A stretch of 64,000 bases of DNA from assembly GCA_039621445.1 (NCBI GenBank), contig CP154955.1:60605564-60669563 (forward strand). The letters are read 5' to 3'. A program made the translations under genes and the position numbers. The notes under the pieces were generated by a model that was given only the letters and a program-made list of their open reading frames with translations, ran no database searches and was not told the DNA's origin. Below are positions 39,119-49,660 of this stretch, piece after piece; position 1 is the stretch's first letter, and each line of letters starts with the position of its first letter. Origin of the DNA: Euglena gracilis. Taxonomy: Eukaryota > Euglenida > Euglenophyceae > Euglenales.

Positions 39119-42100
39119 CACACACACAACACACACCCCACCCATTCAGATGCACATGTGAGTCGTTGGGTGGTGAGCGAGCAAGCACACCAAATCTGCA
39201 GACCAGACTCATTCCGGAGCACTGTGTGTTGGGTCCCTCCTCCAATATGCCCCGGCCTGCCGACATCCGATGTGGTCCGGGATCGCGGAGGCGTACAAGC
39301 AGACGGTGCGGGCATTCCTCCTGCACTTCCTGACCGGACTCCTCCCACAATTTCTTCAGACCTTCCATGCCCACACCTGACCTTGCAGAGGCGCTCCCGT
39401 CCATCGGCACATTTGACTTTTTTGCGGAAAAACAATGCGTGCTACCCAGGAGGATGGTGGGTCCAAAGTTGGCTCCCCTCAGCATGCCTGGTTTGCCACC
39501 GCGTCGTGAAATGGGTGGTGTTTTTGGGGGGGGGCGACGACTGGGCATGTGGAGGAGAGAAATGTTGCCAATTTCCTCCAAAGTCCAAGATTGACAGGAA
39601 TTGTGATTTTGGATGGGGTCGCGCTGAACCCAACCAGCCACAGGACCAAAAAATGGGGTGGGGCAATCTTTGCTTGAGAGAGCTGTGTTTCATACATTTG
39701 CCATGTGTGTGGTAAATTTAAGCGTAACAAGCCAAAAGATTTTTTCTGGCAGTGAAATGGTGTGGTAAGCAGGCTGTTAGTGGTGTAATTGTTGTTAATT
39801 GTTGTGCTAGTTGTGGTAATTGTGTTAGTTATGTAGTTGTTAGTTCACTTCTTGCTTTGCTGTTGAATGCTTATCGAGAAGTTGGCGACCGGCCCAAGTT
39901 GGGAGGGGCCCCGCCCCCGCTGCACACGCTGCGGCGGGAGAGCGTGCAGGAGCTGTCGGTGGACGTGGTCAACCTGGCCGACGAGCTGGCGCATTTCACC
40001 CCGCCGCCACTGCACGATCCCCGCCCCGTTTTTTTTTAAAAAAATGGAAAGCTGGGAGTAGGCTTAGGGCCACCCGTGATTGCCAGAAAATGCAGCGAAC
40101 TGCAGCACGGGAGGTCCACGAACCGTGGCGGTTTGCTACGGTTTGCCACCCCCCCCCCCCGACATTTTGCATAAAATGGTGACAAAATGTCTGCCCAGGG
40201 GGGTATCCTTGGAAGCCACAGGAGACGGTGGCAACAACACCCCTGGACATAGCCCCCCTGGCCCCCAAACCCACCTTCAAAGCTTACCCCCCTCCCAAAT
40301 AATTCCCTCGGGGTGTTATTTTTTTTCCGCCCGAAGCCCCGGCCCAAGGAGAATATTATTTGGGGTGATGGTAATAGTACCCCAAAATTTTTGATATTTT
40401 TTGAAGTCCCACAGGAGCCAAAAAAAAATAGCTCCTAAATAGCACCTAAACCTTTTGGGATCATTAATTGTACTTTCTCATGAAATTTACCATTTTTGGA
40501 GGCCAGATGATCCAGAAAAAAAAATCGATTTTTTTTGTAACATATCGTCAGAAATTGTGATTATCACCCACGTTTTCAGGGCAACATTTGGCTCGTCGGC
40601 CCAAAAATTTGGGGGAGGGTACTAATTTGGTCAGGGAAGTCAGACCACAGGGGGGGGGGGGAATTATTTGGAGGGGGTATTTGGGGGCCCAGGTCAGAAA
40701 ATTGTGTCGCGAGACAGTGGTGTGGCTCTCGCCCCCCAGCGGTGTGGTGGCGGCGGTGGCCGACTTCCGGCGGGGCAGCATCGGCAACTACATGATCACC
40801 GGCGCCCGCATCTTCTTCGGCAGCCTGGAGGCTGCCATCTTCTGGTTCTCCAACCTGCCCCGGGGGCCACCCCTCAGGGCCGCGCGCGCTACGGACTCTT
40901 GCTTTGGTGCACCGCCGGCACTGCCACGCCTGCATTTGGGGGCTGGGTTGGTGGGGGACCAGGCTGCGAGCCATACGAGCTCCAAGCTGGATCAAATGAA
41001 TGGCCCGCCCAGCTTTGGTCCCAGGGTGTGGTCCGTCTGAGGCCGGCCTTTACCTAAAATATTGGGGGTTCGGAGAAAGAAGTATTCTCCATCATCCATC
41101 CAAAATGATGTTTTTTTGACATTTGAGACCTGTTTCGGGACAATTCGGTTCGCCAGATGAGATCACCAAAACGGCCCCCTATGGCCGGCGTTGATGGATT
41201 AACTCACTTTGGGGGTGGGGCAGAGGCCCCCAGGCCCCAGCGGGCATCCCCCGGGCCAGCTGCGTGGTGCCCGTCATCAACGTCAACTCCAAGGTGCAGC
41301 CAGGATTCTTTCCCACATGGCCAAAGCGCAAGAGTTTCAGGCCAAAAGCGGGGGGCCGAGGGGTAAAAAAAACCCTCATTTTCGCCTCAAAAACAGTGTT
41401 TCCAGGTGTGGGAGGCCATGAACGGGTGGTTTTGGTTTTTTCTGGGGGGGGGTCCCATCTGTGCCCACATGAGAAATCCCGCTTTGGGTGTTTTTTGGGG
41501 CAAACCGAATGAGCTCCCTGGATCCTCATTTGGGAGGCTAATTGCTACGGAAATTCTGCTAAAGCGGATTCTCATCTTTTTCCCGCCTCACACCTGCCAC
41601 ATTGCTCCTCACAGGTGACCCTGGGTGTACGGCTTCGCTGCGGTCAGGAGCTCATTGGCCAGGTCCAGGCCAGTGCACATCTGTCATCAGGAGCGAAGCC
41701 CCAGGATATCATTGGGCAAGGGGTATTGCTCAATCCCATTTTGATGTGTCTGCAACATTTTTTCAAAAATATTTTTCTTGGTATTCTTTCTAACGGAATT
41801 CGTTCCAAGAATGGCCAGCGGAGGTCGGGTGGGCACTTCCCGACCGTCCATTTTTGATTTTAATAGTTTTAGGGGTTTAATAATATTTCTTCCGTCAAGA
41901 ATGGCCCCTCCATTCTTGGATTATTACCAGGCCTCCGGTGTGGTGAGGGAAGGTCAGGGAAGGGAAGCCTCTGCCGGGTGAGCGCCCTTCCTTGGCCCTT
42001 TCACGAGCCGGGGGCCCCTCCTTCCCGGGCGGGACGGGCACTGGGCTGGCGGGCCCGACAACATCTCGCACCCGGTCGGCCTCGGCGGCGGGGAGACGAA

Positions 42101-42632
42101 GGACGGGGCCCACGTGCCCCTGCCGGACGCCATCGAGCGGCCAGGGCGGGCCGCGGGGCAGACGGGTCGGGGCGGAGGGAGGACTGCCGGGCGGGGTTCG
42201 GTGCGAAGAGGGTGTCCGAGGGCCGCCCGCACCACAACTTGAGGGTCGGAACGGGTTGGAGGGGGTTTGGGGTTGGCCCAGGAGGATGCTGGGGGTCTTC
42301 AAAGCTCCGAAAAAATTTTGGCCAGGGCGTTTGTTGGGCATCGGGTGGCTAACGCATGTAAAATGCAAATCAAAATGCAATCACATCTTTCAATTTTGCG
42401 CTTTGGTATTTTTTTTTGAAGCGGGGTTTGACAGTTTGAGGCGTCCTGGCGGGAAAGCAAGCAGCCCACCGTGGAGGTGGGTATTCTACGTAAGCGAGTA
42501 CGGAAGCGAGGTGCGGCCGCCAGTTAACCCGATGGTGCTGGCTCACCTGGAGGGCTGCCACGGCGTGCTGTACACGATGGGCTCCCTGTATACCTCCATC
42601 CTGCCGAGCCTAGTGCTCAAGGACATGGTGTG

Positions 42633-42694
<62 letters not shown>

Positions 42695-45600
42695 TGGGTG
42701 TGTGGGTGTGGGTGTGCTTGCACACACCGCATGTGTGTGTCCAGCTCATGAAGGACATACAAGAATTTAGGTGCGAACACACCTGAAGAACAAAATTTCA
42801 TTTTTTAAAAAACCTGGGGGAGCTTTTTGACTGCTCTTCGGTGCTTAAAACCTCAGGAATGAAATTAGCCAAGTCTGTCTGCGGCTTGATTGCAGGGGGG
42901 GGGGAAATGCGGTTCGCATTTTTTCGCATTTTTGCGCATTTTTTGCGCATTTTTTCAAATTTTCCAAAAATGCGCATTTTTGCGCATTTTTTCGCATTTT
43001 TTGCGCATTTTTTCGTTTTTTTCGGCGCATTTTTTTGCTTTTTGGCACATTTTTTCGTGGTTTTCTAAAATTTTCGCATTTTTTGACCATTTTTGCAATT
43101 TTTTGCAAAAATTTGAAATTTTCGACTTTTTTTTTTGAAACTTACATTTTCCTCATTTTTCTACATAATTTCTTCAAATTTGGTGCCATTTTTGCATGTT
43201 TTTGGGTAATTTTTGCATTTTCGTGATTTTTGCGCATTTTTTCTCGGATTTTGCACATTTTTGCGCATTTTTTCCAAAAATGCGCATTTTTTGCGCATTT
43301 TTTTGCGCATTTTTGCGCATTTTTGCGCATTTTTTCCGAGGCCGGGCGAGCGCATTTCCCCCCCCCTGTTGATTGGGGTGCATGATGGATGTGGTGCATA
43401 ACCAAGGTGTGGTCAGGTGCAACCGTCCTTGTTCAATAAATTTATGCCCCACCCCAACAATTGGAAAGCAATCATACCCAAGGAATTGTCGGGTCCCGCC
43501 GTGGAATTTTTCAGGGTTTGGTGCCGGCCAGCCTATCATACCCCCCCCCCCCGAAAACAACCCCCCCGGGAAACTGTCGTGCCCGAGAACCTATCAGAGT
43601 CCCGCCTGGGAAACTGTCAGGGTCCGCGGTATCGGCCAACCTGTCAGGGTCATTTTTCATTGACTTTCCCTTGAAATGCCCTACCCGGGAAACTGTCAGA
43701 GTCCCGCCCAGGAAACTGTCAGGGTCCCTGGTACCGGCCAACCTGTCATGATAGGCAGTTGTCAGGGTCCCCAACCTGTCAGGTGACAGTTTCCGGGGGG
43801 GGGGGGGGTAGGTATGTTGAGTTGAGTCAGACAGTTCCTTAACTTCGACACAACTTTGCAAGGTGTTTTTTTTTTGCAAAGAGGGAAGGGTCGAGCCTCC
43901 TCAACCCCCCAACCTCTCTCAATTCCAGGGGAAGGCCATCGCGGCGCTGGAGTGCCCCAAGATCCTTGTCCTGAACGGCTGCGCCGACCGCGAGACCACG
44001 TGGCTGACGGTCAGGCCCGGCCGCCCCTGGGGGGAGGGGGGGGGGCAGCCCCGCTGCTCGCCCATCAACACTGCTAAAACGCCTGACTCGTTGAAGGTGT
44101 GAACGCCTGACTCGTTGGGGGGGGTGCAGTTTTGTGTTGCTGCATGACTGCTTCCACATAACGCACAAGGAACCACAATGGTGGTCACTCAACCTTTTGA
44201 ATTCACCTTTTTCAAAGGTTTTCATCATCCTTTGCCTCCCCTGGGTGAAACAATTCGCCCGGGATCATCTCCGTGGCGGAAGTCCGGGCCTGGGGTCCGG
44301 CGGCCGGGGAGGTGGAGTTCATGAAGGCGGAGGACGTTGTCCGGGCGGTCTGCCACGCCCAGGGGGCGTGCCGCACTGGCGGCACTGCCATGGGAATGCG
44401 CGAGCCCTGTGGGGGTGACAATGGTGGCGTTGAGGGGTATCAGGGGCGGGTTTTCAGGTTGTCACGTGATCTTTTTTTTTGAAGACAGTGTTTTAAAAAG
44501 TGCTTTTCCCATTTTTTTCCTGTTTTGGTTTCTGCTGGCCAGCTCGGGTACAGCCAGGATCTTGGAGGAGGGGGGTAAGCCAGCCGGCCCTAATTCCAGC
44601 ACAAGCCCAAGCACCTCCAGGCCCTTGTGCTTGCGACCCATTCGGAACTGAATAATTCTTTTTCGAGTGCTGCTATGGGAGGGAGGATCCCTCCATCTCA
44701 CCATCTCATCAGATGGGGGATCGACTGCACCCCCCTCCCTGGCTTTCCCACGCAGCCCTCAGGAAGGGTCCTTTCACACCAGCACGCAGCCCATAGGCCG
44801 TGCAAGCCATCATTTGAGAGCAAATTGTAAAACCCTCTCCTACCCCCCCCCCCCTATGTCCAACGACCCCCCTATGTCCAATGACCACCCCCCCGGTCGG
44901 AGGACACCTTTTCGGAGGTTTGACCAAATTTTTGGTCCCGGCGCAAAGCGCCGGGACGAAAAATTTTGCCCAAAAATTGGCCAAAAATTTGGCCAAATGC
45001 CATTTTTGACACTTTTTGGACAAAAATTTGTCAAAATTGCCCAAAATTTTCGGCGCGAAGCGCCGGAAGGGAAAATTTGGGCATTTTTGGCCCCGGTCAG
45101 AGGACACCTTTTTGGTCACTACTCTATGTCCAACGACCACCCCCCCGGTCGGAGGACAGAGGTTACTGGTCGTTGGACATAGGGGGGGGGTAAGTAACAC
45201 AACCCCCCCAGATTATATATATGGCAGGTATAAATTTTAGGACCTCCCCCTGGCGGGTCCTAAAGTTGACCCCACGATGGCCACCCCCATTATTTGAAGG
45301 AGTAGGGTTAGGTGCGCACATGCATGTTGCACTACATGGCCATGTTGCGCAACATAGCATGCGCGCACCTAACCCTACGCCTTAAATAATGGGGGTGGCC
45401 ATCGTGGGGTCAACTTTAGGACCCCGGGGGGTCCTAAAATTTACACCTGCCATATATATGTATATATATGTATATATGTATATATGTGTGTGTGTGTGTG
45501 TGTGGTGTGTGTGTGTGTATATCTATCTATATTATCATGCATCTCTATCTAGCTCTATATCTATCTCCTCTCCTATTCTATCTCTCTCTCTCTCCTCCTC

Positions 45601-48600
45601 CTTCCTCTCTCTCTCTCGCCCCTCTCTCTCCCCCTCCCTCCATGGCTTGGGACTTCTGCTCCCCAGTGATATACCCCCCTTCCCGCACCACTGAGAGGGA
45701 AGAAATCAAGCAACGTCGAATACCATCAATTTCGCTCCAAAACAACAGAGTGGTTCACCAAAAAAGGTTGTATCAACGTATAATGTATATAATATTAACG
45801 TCAAAAATGTACAAAAATAAGGAATGTGAAAATGCTGAGTTTGGGATGCCATCCCATTTGAAAAATTTGCCAAGTAATAAACTCAAGTTTGAGCTTCCCA
45901 TTTAATATACCCCAGGTATGTTTGCCCCAATACTCAGGCATCCGGAGTCAGGGCTGGGGGAATATTTGGGGGGGGGTGCATTATTTGGGCACTTTTTTTC
46001 AAACTCAAATGAAAGGCCCCCCAAAATACACATTTCGACATTATTTCTGAAGTTTTCACATTTATTTTTGACACTTATTTTACTTTGTGCTTTACTTCGT
46101 CTCTCAATTTTGTTGTACCACTTGTTTTCGCCAAAATATTCTGTTTTGGGAGGGAATTTGATGATTTCTGGCCTTCTTTGATTCCCCTCTCAGCTTTTCG
46201 GCATGGGCGGGGGTACATTATTGGGGCATGCGGCGTCTCAGATCAGGCTGTGCAGGAATCCTCACAACCCCATGGGTGGCTAGACAACCCCCCCCACCCC
46301 CATCCTTGTGGTAGGGGGGGAGACCAACCCCCCCACCAGGCCTTCCCGTATTTTCTGAGGGGCGCCCGTTTTTAGGTCGAATTTTTTCCTTCGGCACCTT
46401 CGGTGCTGAAGGAATTTCTTTTGAGTGGGCCCTATAGTGGGTGGGGGGAGTCGACCCAAATCCCCATGGGGGGGGTCGACCAACTTCCCACTGGCCTTCC
46501 CGTACAGCCCTGTCCCAGGCCAAGGGGGGGGGGAGTGTGTATTATTTGGGAGGGAGGGGGTTTGGTTTGGGGGTTACGTGGATGCAGTCCGCCCCCTGAC
46601 CCTGCCCTCAACCAGAACGAGGACCCGCTGGACGCCCACCACGGGCCGCAGGAGTACATCACCCACGTGCTGTACCTCCAGAACAGCCCCCTCGTGGACG
46701 AGGAGCAGGTGTCCCCTGGTGCAGCCACCGATTTGGATGAGCCTTTCTGACTGCAGTAGGCAAGGAACAGCTGGCAGCCTTTGAAAAACGCAATGAAATT
46801 GAGGCGGAGGGGAAAATGCAGAGCTCATCCAAATGAATGGGTAACCCGATGCCGCTGTCGACCTCGACAAACGTCCAAATGGAAATGAATGAATGGATTA
46901 AATGAACAACCCCCTTTAAGCCAGGTTGTATGTACAAAGGATTCCATAGGGGCAAGTCATTCGAGGTCAAACCAGCCGGTTGAAGGTGTTGGGTTGGCTT
47001 GAGGTCCCACTAGCCTAGGCAGCCAAAACTGTCATTGTTTCATGTTTGTGTTTTTCAAGTGCTTTTATGAGGGCCTGATGCTTTGCTGATTGATTTCAAT
47101 TGTGTGTGTTTTTTAAAGTGGGGTGGGAAATTGAAATCCGCAAATTTCCCTCAATTTTCCACATTTTTTCCCCGTTTTCCAGTTTTTTTTTTTTTTCCCC
47201 CTTTCCGCAACTTCTCTGAATGAACCTGAGATGTGAGATGGAAGGCGAAATGAGTTCCGGCCATTCCTTGAACGTTTCACAAGGGAACCCTGGTGCATTT
47301 TTTGTTATTTTGTTGCAAATTTGCCAAAATTTTCCAAATTTTACAAATTTTGAAATCTCTGGGCCTTTTTTAGGTTTTTTCCCATTTTCTGCTGGGAAAT
47401 AATTTCGACTTAGAAATATTTCGCACCCTGGACCAGTTTTTTTGGGCTGATACCAACGTTTCCGTTAATTATTTGCCAGTTTTGGATTTTTTCCCCTGAG
47501 AAATTCCATATTTTCAGAGTCAACACCATCCTAGAATTACAAAAATCATGCTTTTGGACCTTTTGTTGAAAAACGAAATGTGAATAACGGCTCAAAATTT
47601 ACAACTATATGCAAATGACCAAATTTGTGAATTCCAAAAACCGCAATTTCCACAATTTTTCCGCAATTTTTCTGAAGGCCTCTGATATCAATTTCCTGGT
47701 TATTTTGCTATCGCAGTCTGCTGTGATTTTCAGAGTTGAACCCCATGATAGGGTGAGAAAATTTATTATTTGTTACTGCACATTTTCGGAGAATGAACGC
47801 AAAATTTGTGAATTCATTGAAATCACAAAAAGTGAGGATGAGACAATTTTTATATTTTCATTTTATCGAAGGAAGGAATTTAGAAATCAGAGTGACGGAG
47901 ATTTGAGGGAAGTAGTGACAAATTTGTAGCCGCAGACCCCTCAAAAAAGTCACAGCCACCCCAGGTAAAAAAAGCCCTCCGCGATCCCCCACCCGGTCTA
48001 AAAATCCTGCAACCAGGCCCCCCAGGCCGATGCCCTCCTTTGGGCAGCCCTAAACCCTGCAAGCAGGGCTCCGGCAGCCCGCAGCACTGCTTAAGGGATT
48101 GCAGTAGGGGGGGGGGCTGCCTGCTATTGAATTTGGCTAGTGGGATTTCTAGACCCCCCCGGGGGGTCTGCTAGCAGGGCTAGCTAAATTTTTAGTGACC
48201 GGCACAAAGGGCCAGAAATTTTATTGGGGGAAAAATGGAAAAAAAAATGCCCGTTTTTGGCCATTTTTGGGAATTTTTGGAGCAAAATCAGCGAAAAGCC
48301 TATTAAAAACCTCATTTCCACCTCGGCGTGCAGCGCCGGAGGAAAAATTTTTTCCAGTTGGGGGGGGGTCCCCGCAGTTTCGGTGGGAGTGGTTCCGCAA
48401 GGTGTGTCGATTCCAGATATGGTTGGAAGTCAGGGGGAGGGGACAGCCCCTGCCCACCCTCCCGTCCGCTTTGAGGATTGTCTTCATTTTGCCATGCTGA
48501 AGTGCAACCCAGGAGGGTGGGGCCAGGCGGTGGAGGTTTGGACCGACTGGGTGGGGGGGGTATGAAGGATTTCTCGACTCTTTTGCAGCATTTTTTTTTG

Positions 48601-48866
48601 CTTTTTCTGTTTTTTTTTTGGATTTTGCCAGTGTTAAAGTATTTGCTCAGGAATTGTAATTTCCCCAAGTCAGCAACAGTTAATTTCCCTGTCCCTTAAG
48701 GATGTCTTCCTTTCCCACCCACCGCTGCGTCATTTGCCCTCGGGGGTTTCGAGCCCTGTCGCTGCCCCACCCCCCATAGCTGCGGGCGCTGTACAATTTC
48801 GGGCTGATCGCGATGGAGGTGCCCCGGGACGACGCCAAGGCCCACCACTACAACGACCGCATGCTG
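35977..48866 (+). CDS. CofD/UPF0052-family protein gene, multi-exon
   Basis: At least a dozen GC-rich exons read, in order, the landmarks of the eukaryotic branch of the CofD (2-phospho-L-lactate transferase-like, YvcK-related) family: [115 protein letters not shown] then [44 protein letters not shown] and a final Rossmann-like segment. The archaeal members transfer lactyl phosphate in coenzyme F420 synthesis, and bacterial YvcK relatives affect morphology and metabolism. The role in eukaryotes is unknown. Introns of 0.3-2 kb carry many transposons and microsatellites. The first and last exons are uncertain. Confidence 0.85.
36367..36508 (+). CDS. CofD-like gene, exon b
   Basis: It encodes [20 protein letters not shown] and ends in IIRVLG at 36508. 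The donor is GTGTGA. The exon leaves one base that joins exactly to exon c to give the family's [14 protein letters not shown] sequence. The acceptor (TTCCCAG, 36366) is a guess, because the sequence before AMEAKL is not conserved. Confidence 0.8.
36610..36785. mobile_element. TIR element, CAGGGCTGTACGGGAA family (copy 2, short or partial)
   Basis: The left end CGGTCTGTACGGGAATCC and the internal GGTGGTGGGTGG and GGCCTTGTCGCATTTCCAGGGG phrases match the family. The right end is weak (TTCCTTATAACCCTG). It lies in the intron after exon b of the CofD-like gene. Confidence 0.5.
37259..37350 (+). CDS. CofD-like gene, exon c
   Basis: The acceptor CCCACAG lies just before 37259. The exon encodes [20 protein letters not shown], the second signature of the family. 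The 3' end is uncertain; a GT at 37351 does not give the phase needed by the next exon. Confidence 0.78.
38618..38693. repeat. (GGAT)n microsatellite
   Basis: About nineteen tandem GGAT units in an intron of the CofD-like gene, 75 bases upstream of exon d. Confidence 0.95.
38768..38859 (+). CDS. CofD-like gene, exon d
   Basis: Acceptor GGCCCCAG, donor GATG|GTACGC. It encodes [10 protein letters not shown] and [10 protein letters not shown], matching the family's LL-x-HRLP … E-x-x-I-V-x-G region. Confidence 0.78.
39002..39137. repeat. (CA)n/(CACG)n/(CCCA)n microsatellite
   Basis: A compound run of CA, CCCA and CACG repeats between exons d and e. It creates long Thr/His-only frames that are not genes. 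Confidence 0.95.
39257..39355 (+). CDS. CofD-like gene, exon e
   Basis: It encodes [20 protein letters not shown], a close match to the family's HxLWxG-x(4)-Y-x-x-T-x-RAFL block, and then [12 protein letters not shown]. No AG lies exactly where the family alignment would place the acceptor, and no GT follows the coding part, so the boundaries are approximate and possibly non-canonical. Confidence 0.72.
39880..40036 (+). CDS. Possible extra exon between e and g
   Basis: A GC-rich frame reads [20 protein letters not shown] then [12 protein letters not shown]. Its composition is like the neighbouring exons, but it does not match a family landmark I can place. It may be a lineage-specific insertion or part of another transcript. 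Confidence 0.4.
40292..40676. mobile_element. TIR element, CCAAATAATTCCC family (copy 1)
   Basis: The ends are CCCAAATAATTCCCTCGG and GGAATTATTTGGAGGG. The body shares long blocks with 62553-62894 (TCTCATGAAATTTA; CAGATGATCCAGAAAAA; TCGTCGGCC). No coding capacity. It lies in the CofD-like gene intron before exon g. Confidence 0.75.
40740..40865 (+). CDS. CofD-like gene, exon g
   Basis: Acceptor CGCCCCCCAG. It encodes [20 protein letters not shown] then [13 protein letters not shown], the most conserved central block of the family. No GT donor is found near the end of the conserved part. Confidence 0.82.
41241..41293 (+). CDS. CofD-like gene, exon h
   Basis: Acceptor GGCCCCAG, donor AAG|GTGCAG. 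It encodes [17 protein letters not shown] in 53 bases and joins in phase 0 to exon i. Confidence 0.85.
41615..41662 (+). CDS. CofD-like gene, exon i
   Basis: Acceptor CCTCACAG, donor CAG|GTCCAG. This 48-base microexon encodes [16 protein letters not shown], the family's TLG-x-x-L-x-x-G-x-x-I-x-GQ strand pair. Confidence 0.85.
42467..42627 (+). CDS. CofD-like gene, exon j
   Basis: It encodes [20 protein letters not shown] then the [20 protein letters not shown] signature and ends LKDM. The donor GT is the first dinucleotide of a long (GT)n run. The acceptor is one of two closely spaced AGs (42452 or 42466 region). Confidence 0.85.
42626..42719. repeat. (GT)n microsatellite at a splice donor
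   Basis: A GT run of about 90 bases that starts exactly at the 5' splice site of exon j. Confidence 0.95.
42893..43368. mobile_element. TIR element with TGCGCATTTTT arrays, 7-bp target duplication
   Basis: It starts CAGGGGGGGGGAAATGCG and ends with the exact inverse, CGCATTTCCCCCCCCTG. The body is almost wholly tandem TGCGCATTTTTT-like units. TTGATTG flanks it on both sides (42886-42892 and 43369-43375). The end structure and duplication length match the GATATC/CGCAATTT elements, so this is a sister family mobilised in the same way. Confidence 0.88.
43480..43800. repeat. GGGAAACTGTCAGGGTCC minisatellite
   Basis: Degenerate tandem units of about 40 bases built from GGGAAACTGTCAGRGTCCC, GGTACCGGCCAACCTGTC and variants. 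It lies in the intron before exon k. Confidence 0.85.
43929..44009 (+). CDS. CofD-like gene, exon k
   Basis: Acceptor CAATTCCAG, donor ACG|GTCAGG, 27 codons, phase 0 on both sides. It encodes [20 protein letters not shown] then RETTWLT, equivalent to the family's CPK-x-LLNG-x-x-DRET block. Confidence 0.87.
44264..44375 (+). CDS. CofD-like gene, probable exon l
   Basis: The GC-rich frame reads [20 protein letters not shown], consistent with the helix that follows the DRET block in the family. The splice sites were not resolved. Confidence 0.5.
44843..45190. mobile_element. TIR element, TATGTCCAACGACC family
   Basis: The left end is a C-run followed by TATGTCCAACGACCCC. The right end is GGTCGTTGGACATA followed by a G-run. 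The inside has CGGTCGGAGGACACCTTTT phrases in both orientations and two CGGCGC-AA-GCGCCG palindromes around an AT-rich core. No target duplication is certain. Confidence 0.7.
45214..45458. repeat. 245-bp near-perfect palindrome
   Basis: The left arm (TATATATATGGCAGGTATAA … GGTTAGGTGCGCACATG) is mirrored by the right arm (CATGCGCGCACCTAACC … TTACACCTGCCATATATA) almost to the centre near 45336. Only a few mismatches occur, chiefly in the GGACCTCCCCCTGGCGGGTCC versus GGACCCCGGGGGGTCC part. It is a fold-back element or a recent inverted duplication, flanked on the right by TA and GT repeats. Confidence 0.9.
45484..45650. repeat. (GT)n then (TATC)n/(CT)n microsatellite
   Basis: TATATG and GT repeats followed by CTAT and CT-rich repeats, next to the palindrome. 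Confidence 0.85.
46244..46512. mobile_element. TIR element, CAGGGCTGTACGGGAA family (copy 3)
   Basis: The left end CAGGCTGTGCAGGAATCC and the right end GGCCTTCCCGTACAGCCCTG are inverses. A central palindrome CTTCGGCACCTTCGGTGCTGAAGG and GGGTCGAC/GTCGACC blocks are shared with 60982-61210. Confidence 0.75.
46616..46708 (+). CDS. CofD-like gene, exon m
   Basis: Acceptor CTCAACCAG, donor CAG|GTGTCC, 31 codons in phase 0. It encodes [20 protein letters not shown] then [11 protein letters not shown], the family's YI-x-x-x-x-VP-x-x-x-x-x-VD region. Confidence 0.8.
47119..47699. mobile_element. TIR element, GATATC/CGCAATTT family, copy 2
   Basis: The left end GTGGGGTGGGAAATTGAAAT and the right end GATATCAATTTCCTG follow the pattern of the 3.4-kb element. 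The core phrases AATGAGTTCCGGCCATTCCT and TTTTGTTATTTTGTTGCAAA are shared with the 59.0-kb copy. GTTTTTT and GTTATTT lie at plausible duplication positions, so a 7-bp duplication is possible but has diverged. Confidence 0.75.
48780..48866 (+). CDS. CofD-like gene, exon n
   Basis: Acceptor CCCCCCATAG, donor CTG|GTGCCC, 29 codons in phase 0. It encodes [20 protein letters not shown] then AHHYNDRML, resembling the C-terminal L-x-x-LG-(I/V)-x-V-x-V … YD-x-x-x-L element. A last exon must follow; a GC-rich stretch at 49500-49660 is a candidate. Confidence 0.75.
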
Positions 48867-49503
48867 GTGCCCGGGACTGCGCTCCCACCGGGTTGTGTTC
48901 CACTTGGATCCGCCGTCTTGTGTGTGCCAAGATCCACTGGCTTGGTGGCTGAAGTGGTCCGGCTTCTTTGCGTGATAACCCCTCAAAAAAGATCTCGCAA
49001 CCCCTCACGCAAACTCCAACGCTGCGGAACATTAGATATTTGTGAACAGAATGCAGGAACAAATTTGCGAAGGAATCCCAAAGCAAAGCAATTATCGGTT
49101 ACCAAAGGGCAGTGTTGATCCTGCCCGGGGGGGGGGGTCCAGCCGGCCGCCAGCACCTACTTTCCAGCCAGCAGCTCCCAGCCAGGCAGCAGACCCCCCC
49201 CCCTGGGGTCAAGTGTGGACCCCCAAAAAAATGAAAACTGGGGTCAAACATGGTCGAACATGGGCAAAAATTACCATTCCTGAGGGGTTTTTTTTGATTT
49301 TCACCTCAGCATTTTGGTTGACAATGCACATTCCAGTTGGAGTTGGGCGTTTTTTGCCGGTTTTTGGGAGTCAGCCGACTGGACGAAAGGTGCTTGACCC
49401 CCCCCCCCCCCCGGGGTGTCCAGGGGAGTGGATTGTACCGGCTGCTGGGTTGGACCCAGCTGGCAGGACCCCCGTGGGGGGGGGCTTTGGAATTTCCCTG
49501 CTG

Positions 49504-49660
49504 TCAGTGCGCCAGGTCGCCGGCGTCCCGTCCAATGAAAGCTATGCGCAGCTGCCTTGAGGGGTGGGAGGTGCGGCAGATGTGCGAGATCAAGCGGCGG
49601 TCCTTCAGCTCCACAGCCAGGCCGACCACTCCCTCGTGTTGCTCATGTGTCTCGCAAAGA
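49504..49660. other. Candidate exon, strand uncertain
   Basis: A GC-rich block with open frames on both strands. Plus-strand reading after CTGTCAG would be in phase with exon n and give CARSPASRPMKAMRSCLEGW. The minus-strand frame (GVVGLAVELKDRRLISHICR, stop at 49504) is equally protein-like. It cannot be decided from sequence alone. Confidence 0.35.

Noticed and set aside
38600-39150. Long frames of Trp/Met/Asp/Gly or Thr/His repeats.
   Set aside because: They are translations of (GGAT)n, (CA)n and (CACG)n microsatellites.
43001-43360. Phe/Ala-rich or Lys/Asn-rich long frames in the TGCGCATTTTT array.
   Set aside because: They are repeat translations inside a TIR element, with equal openness in several frames.
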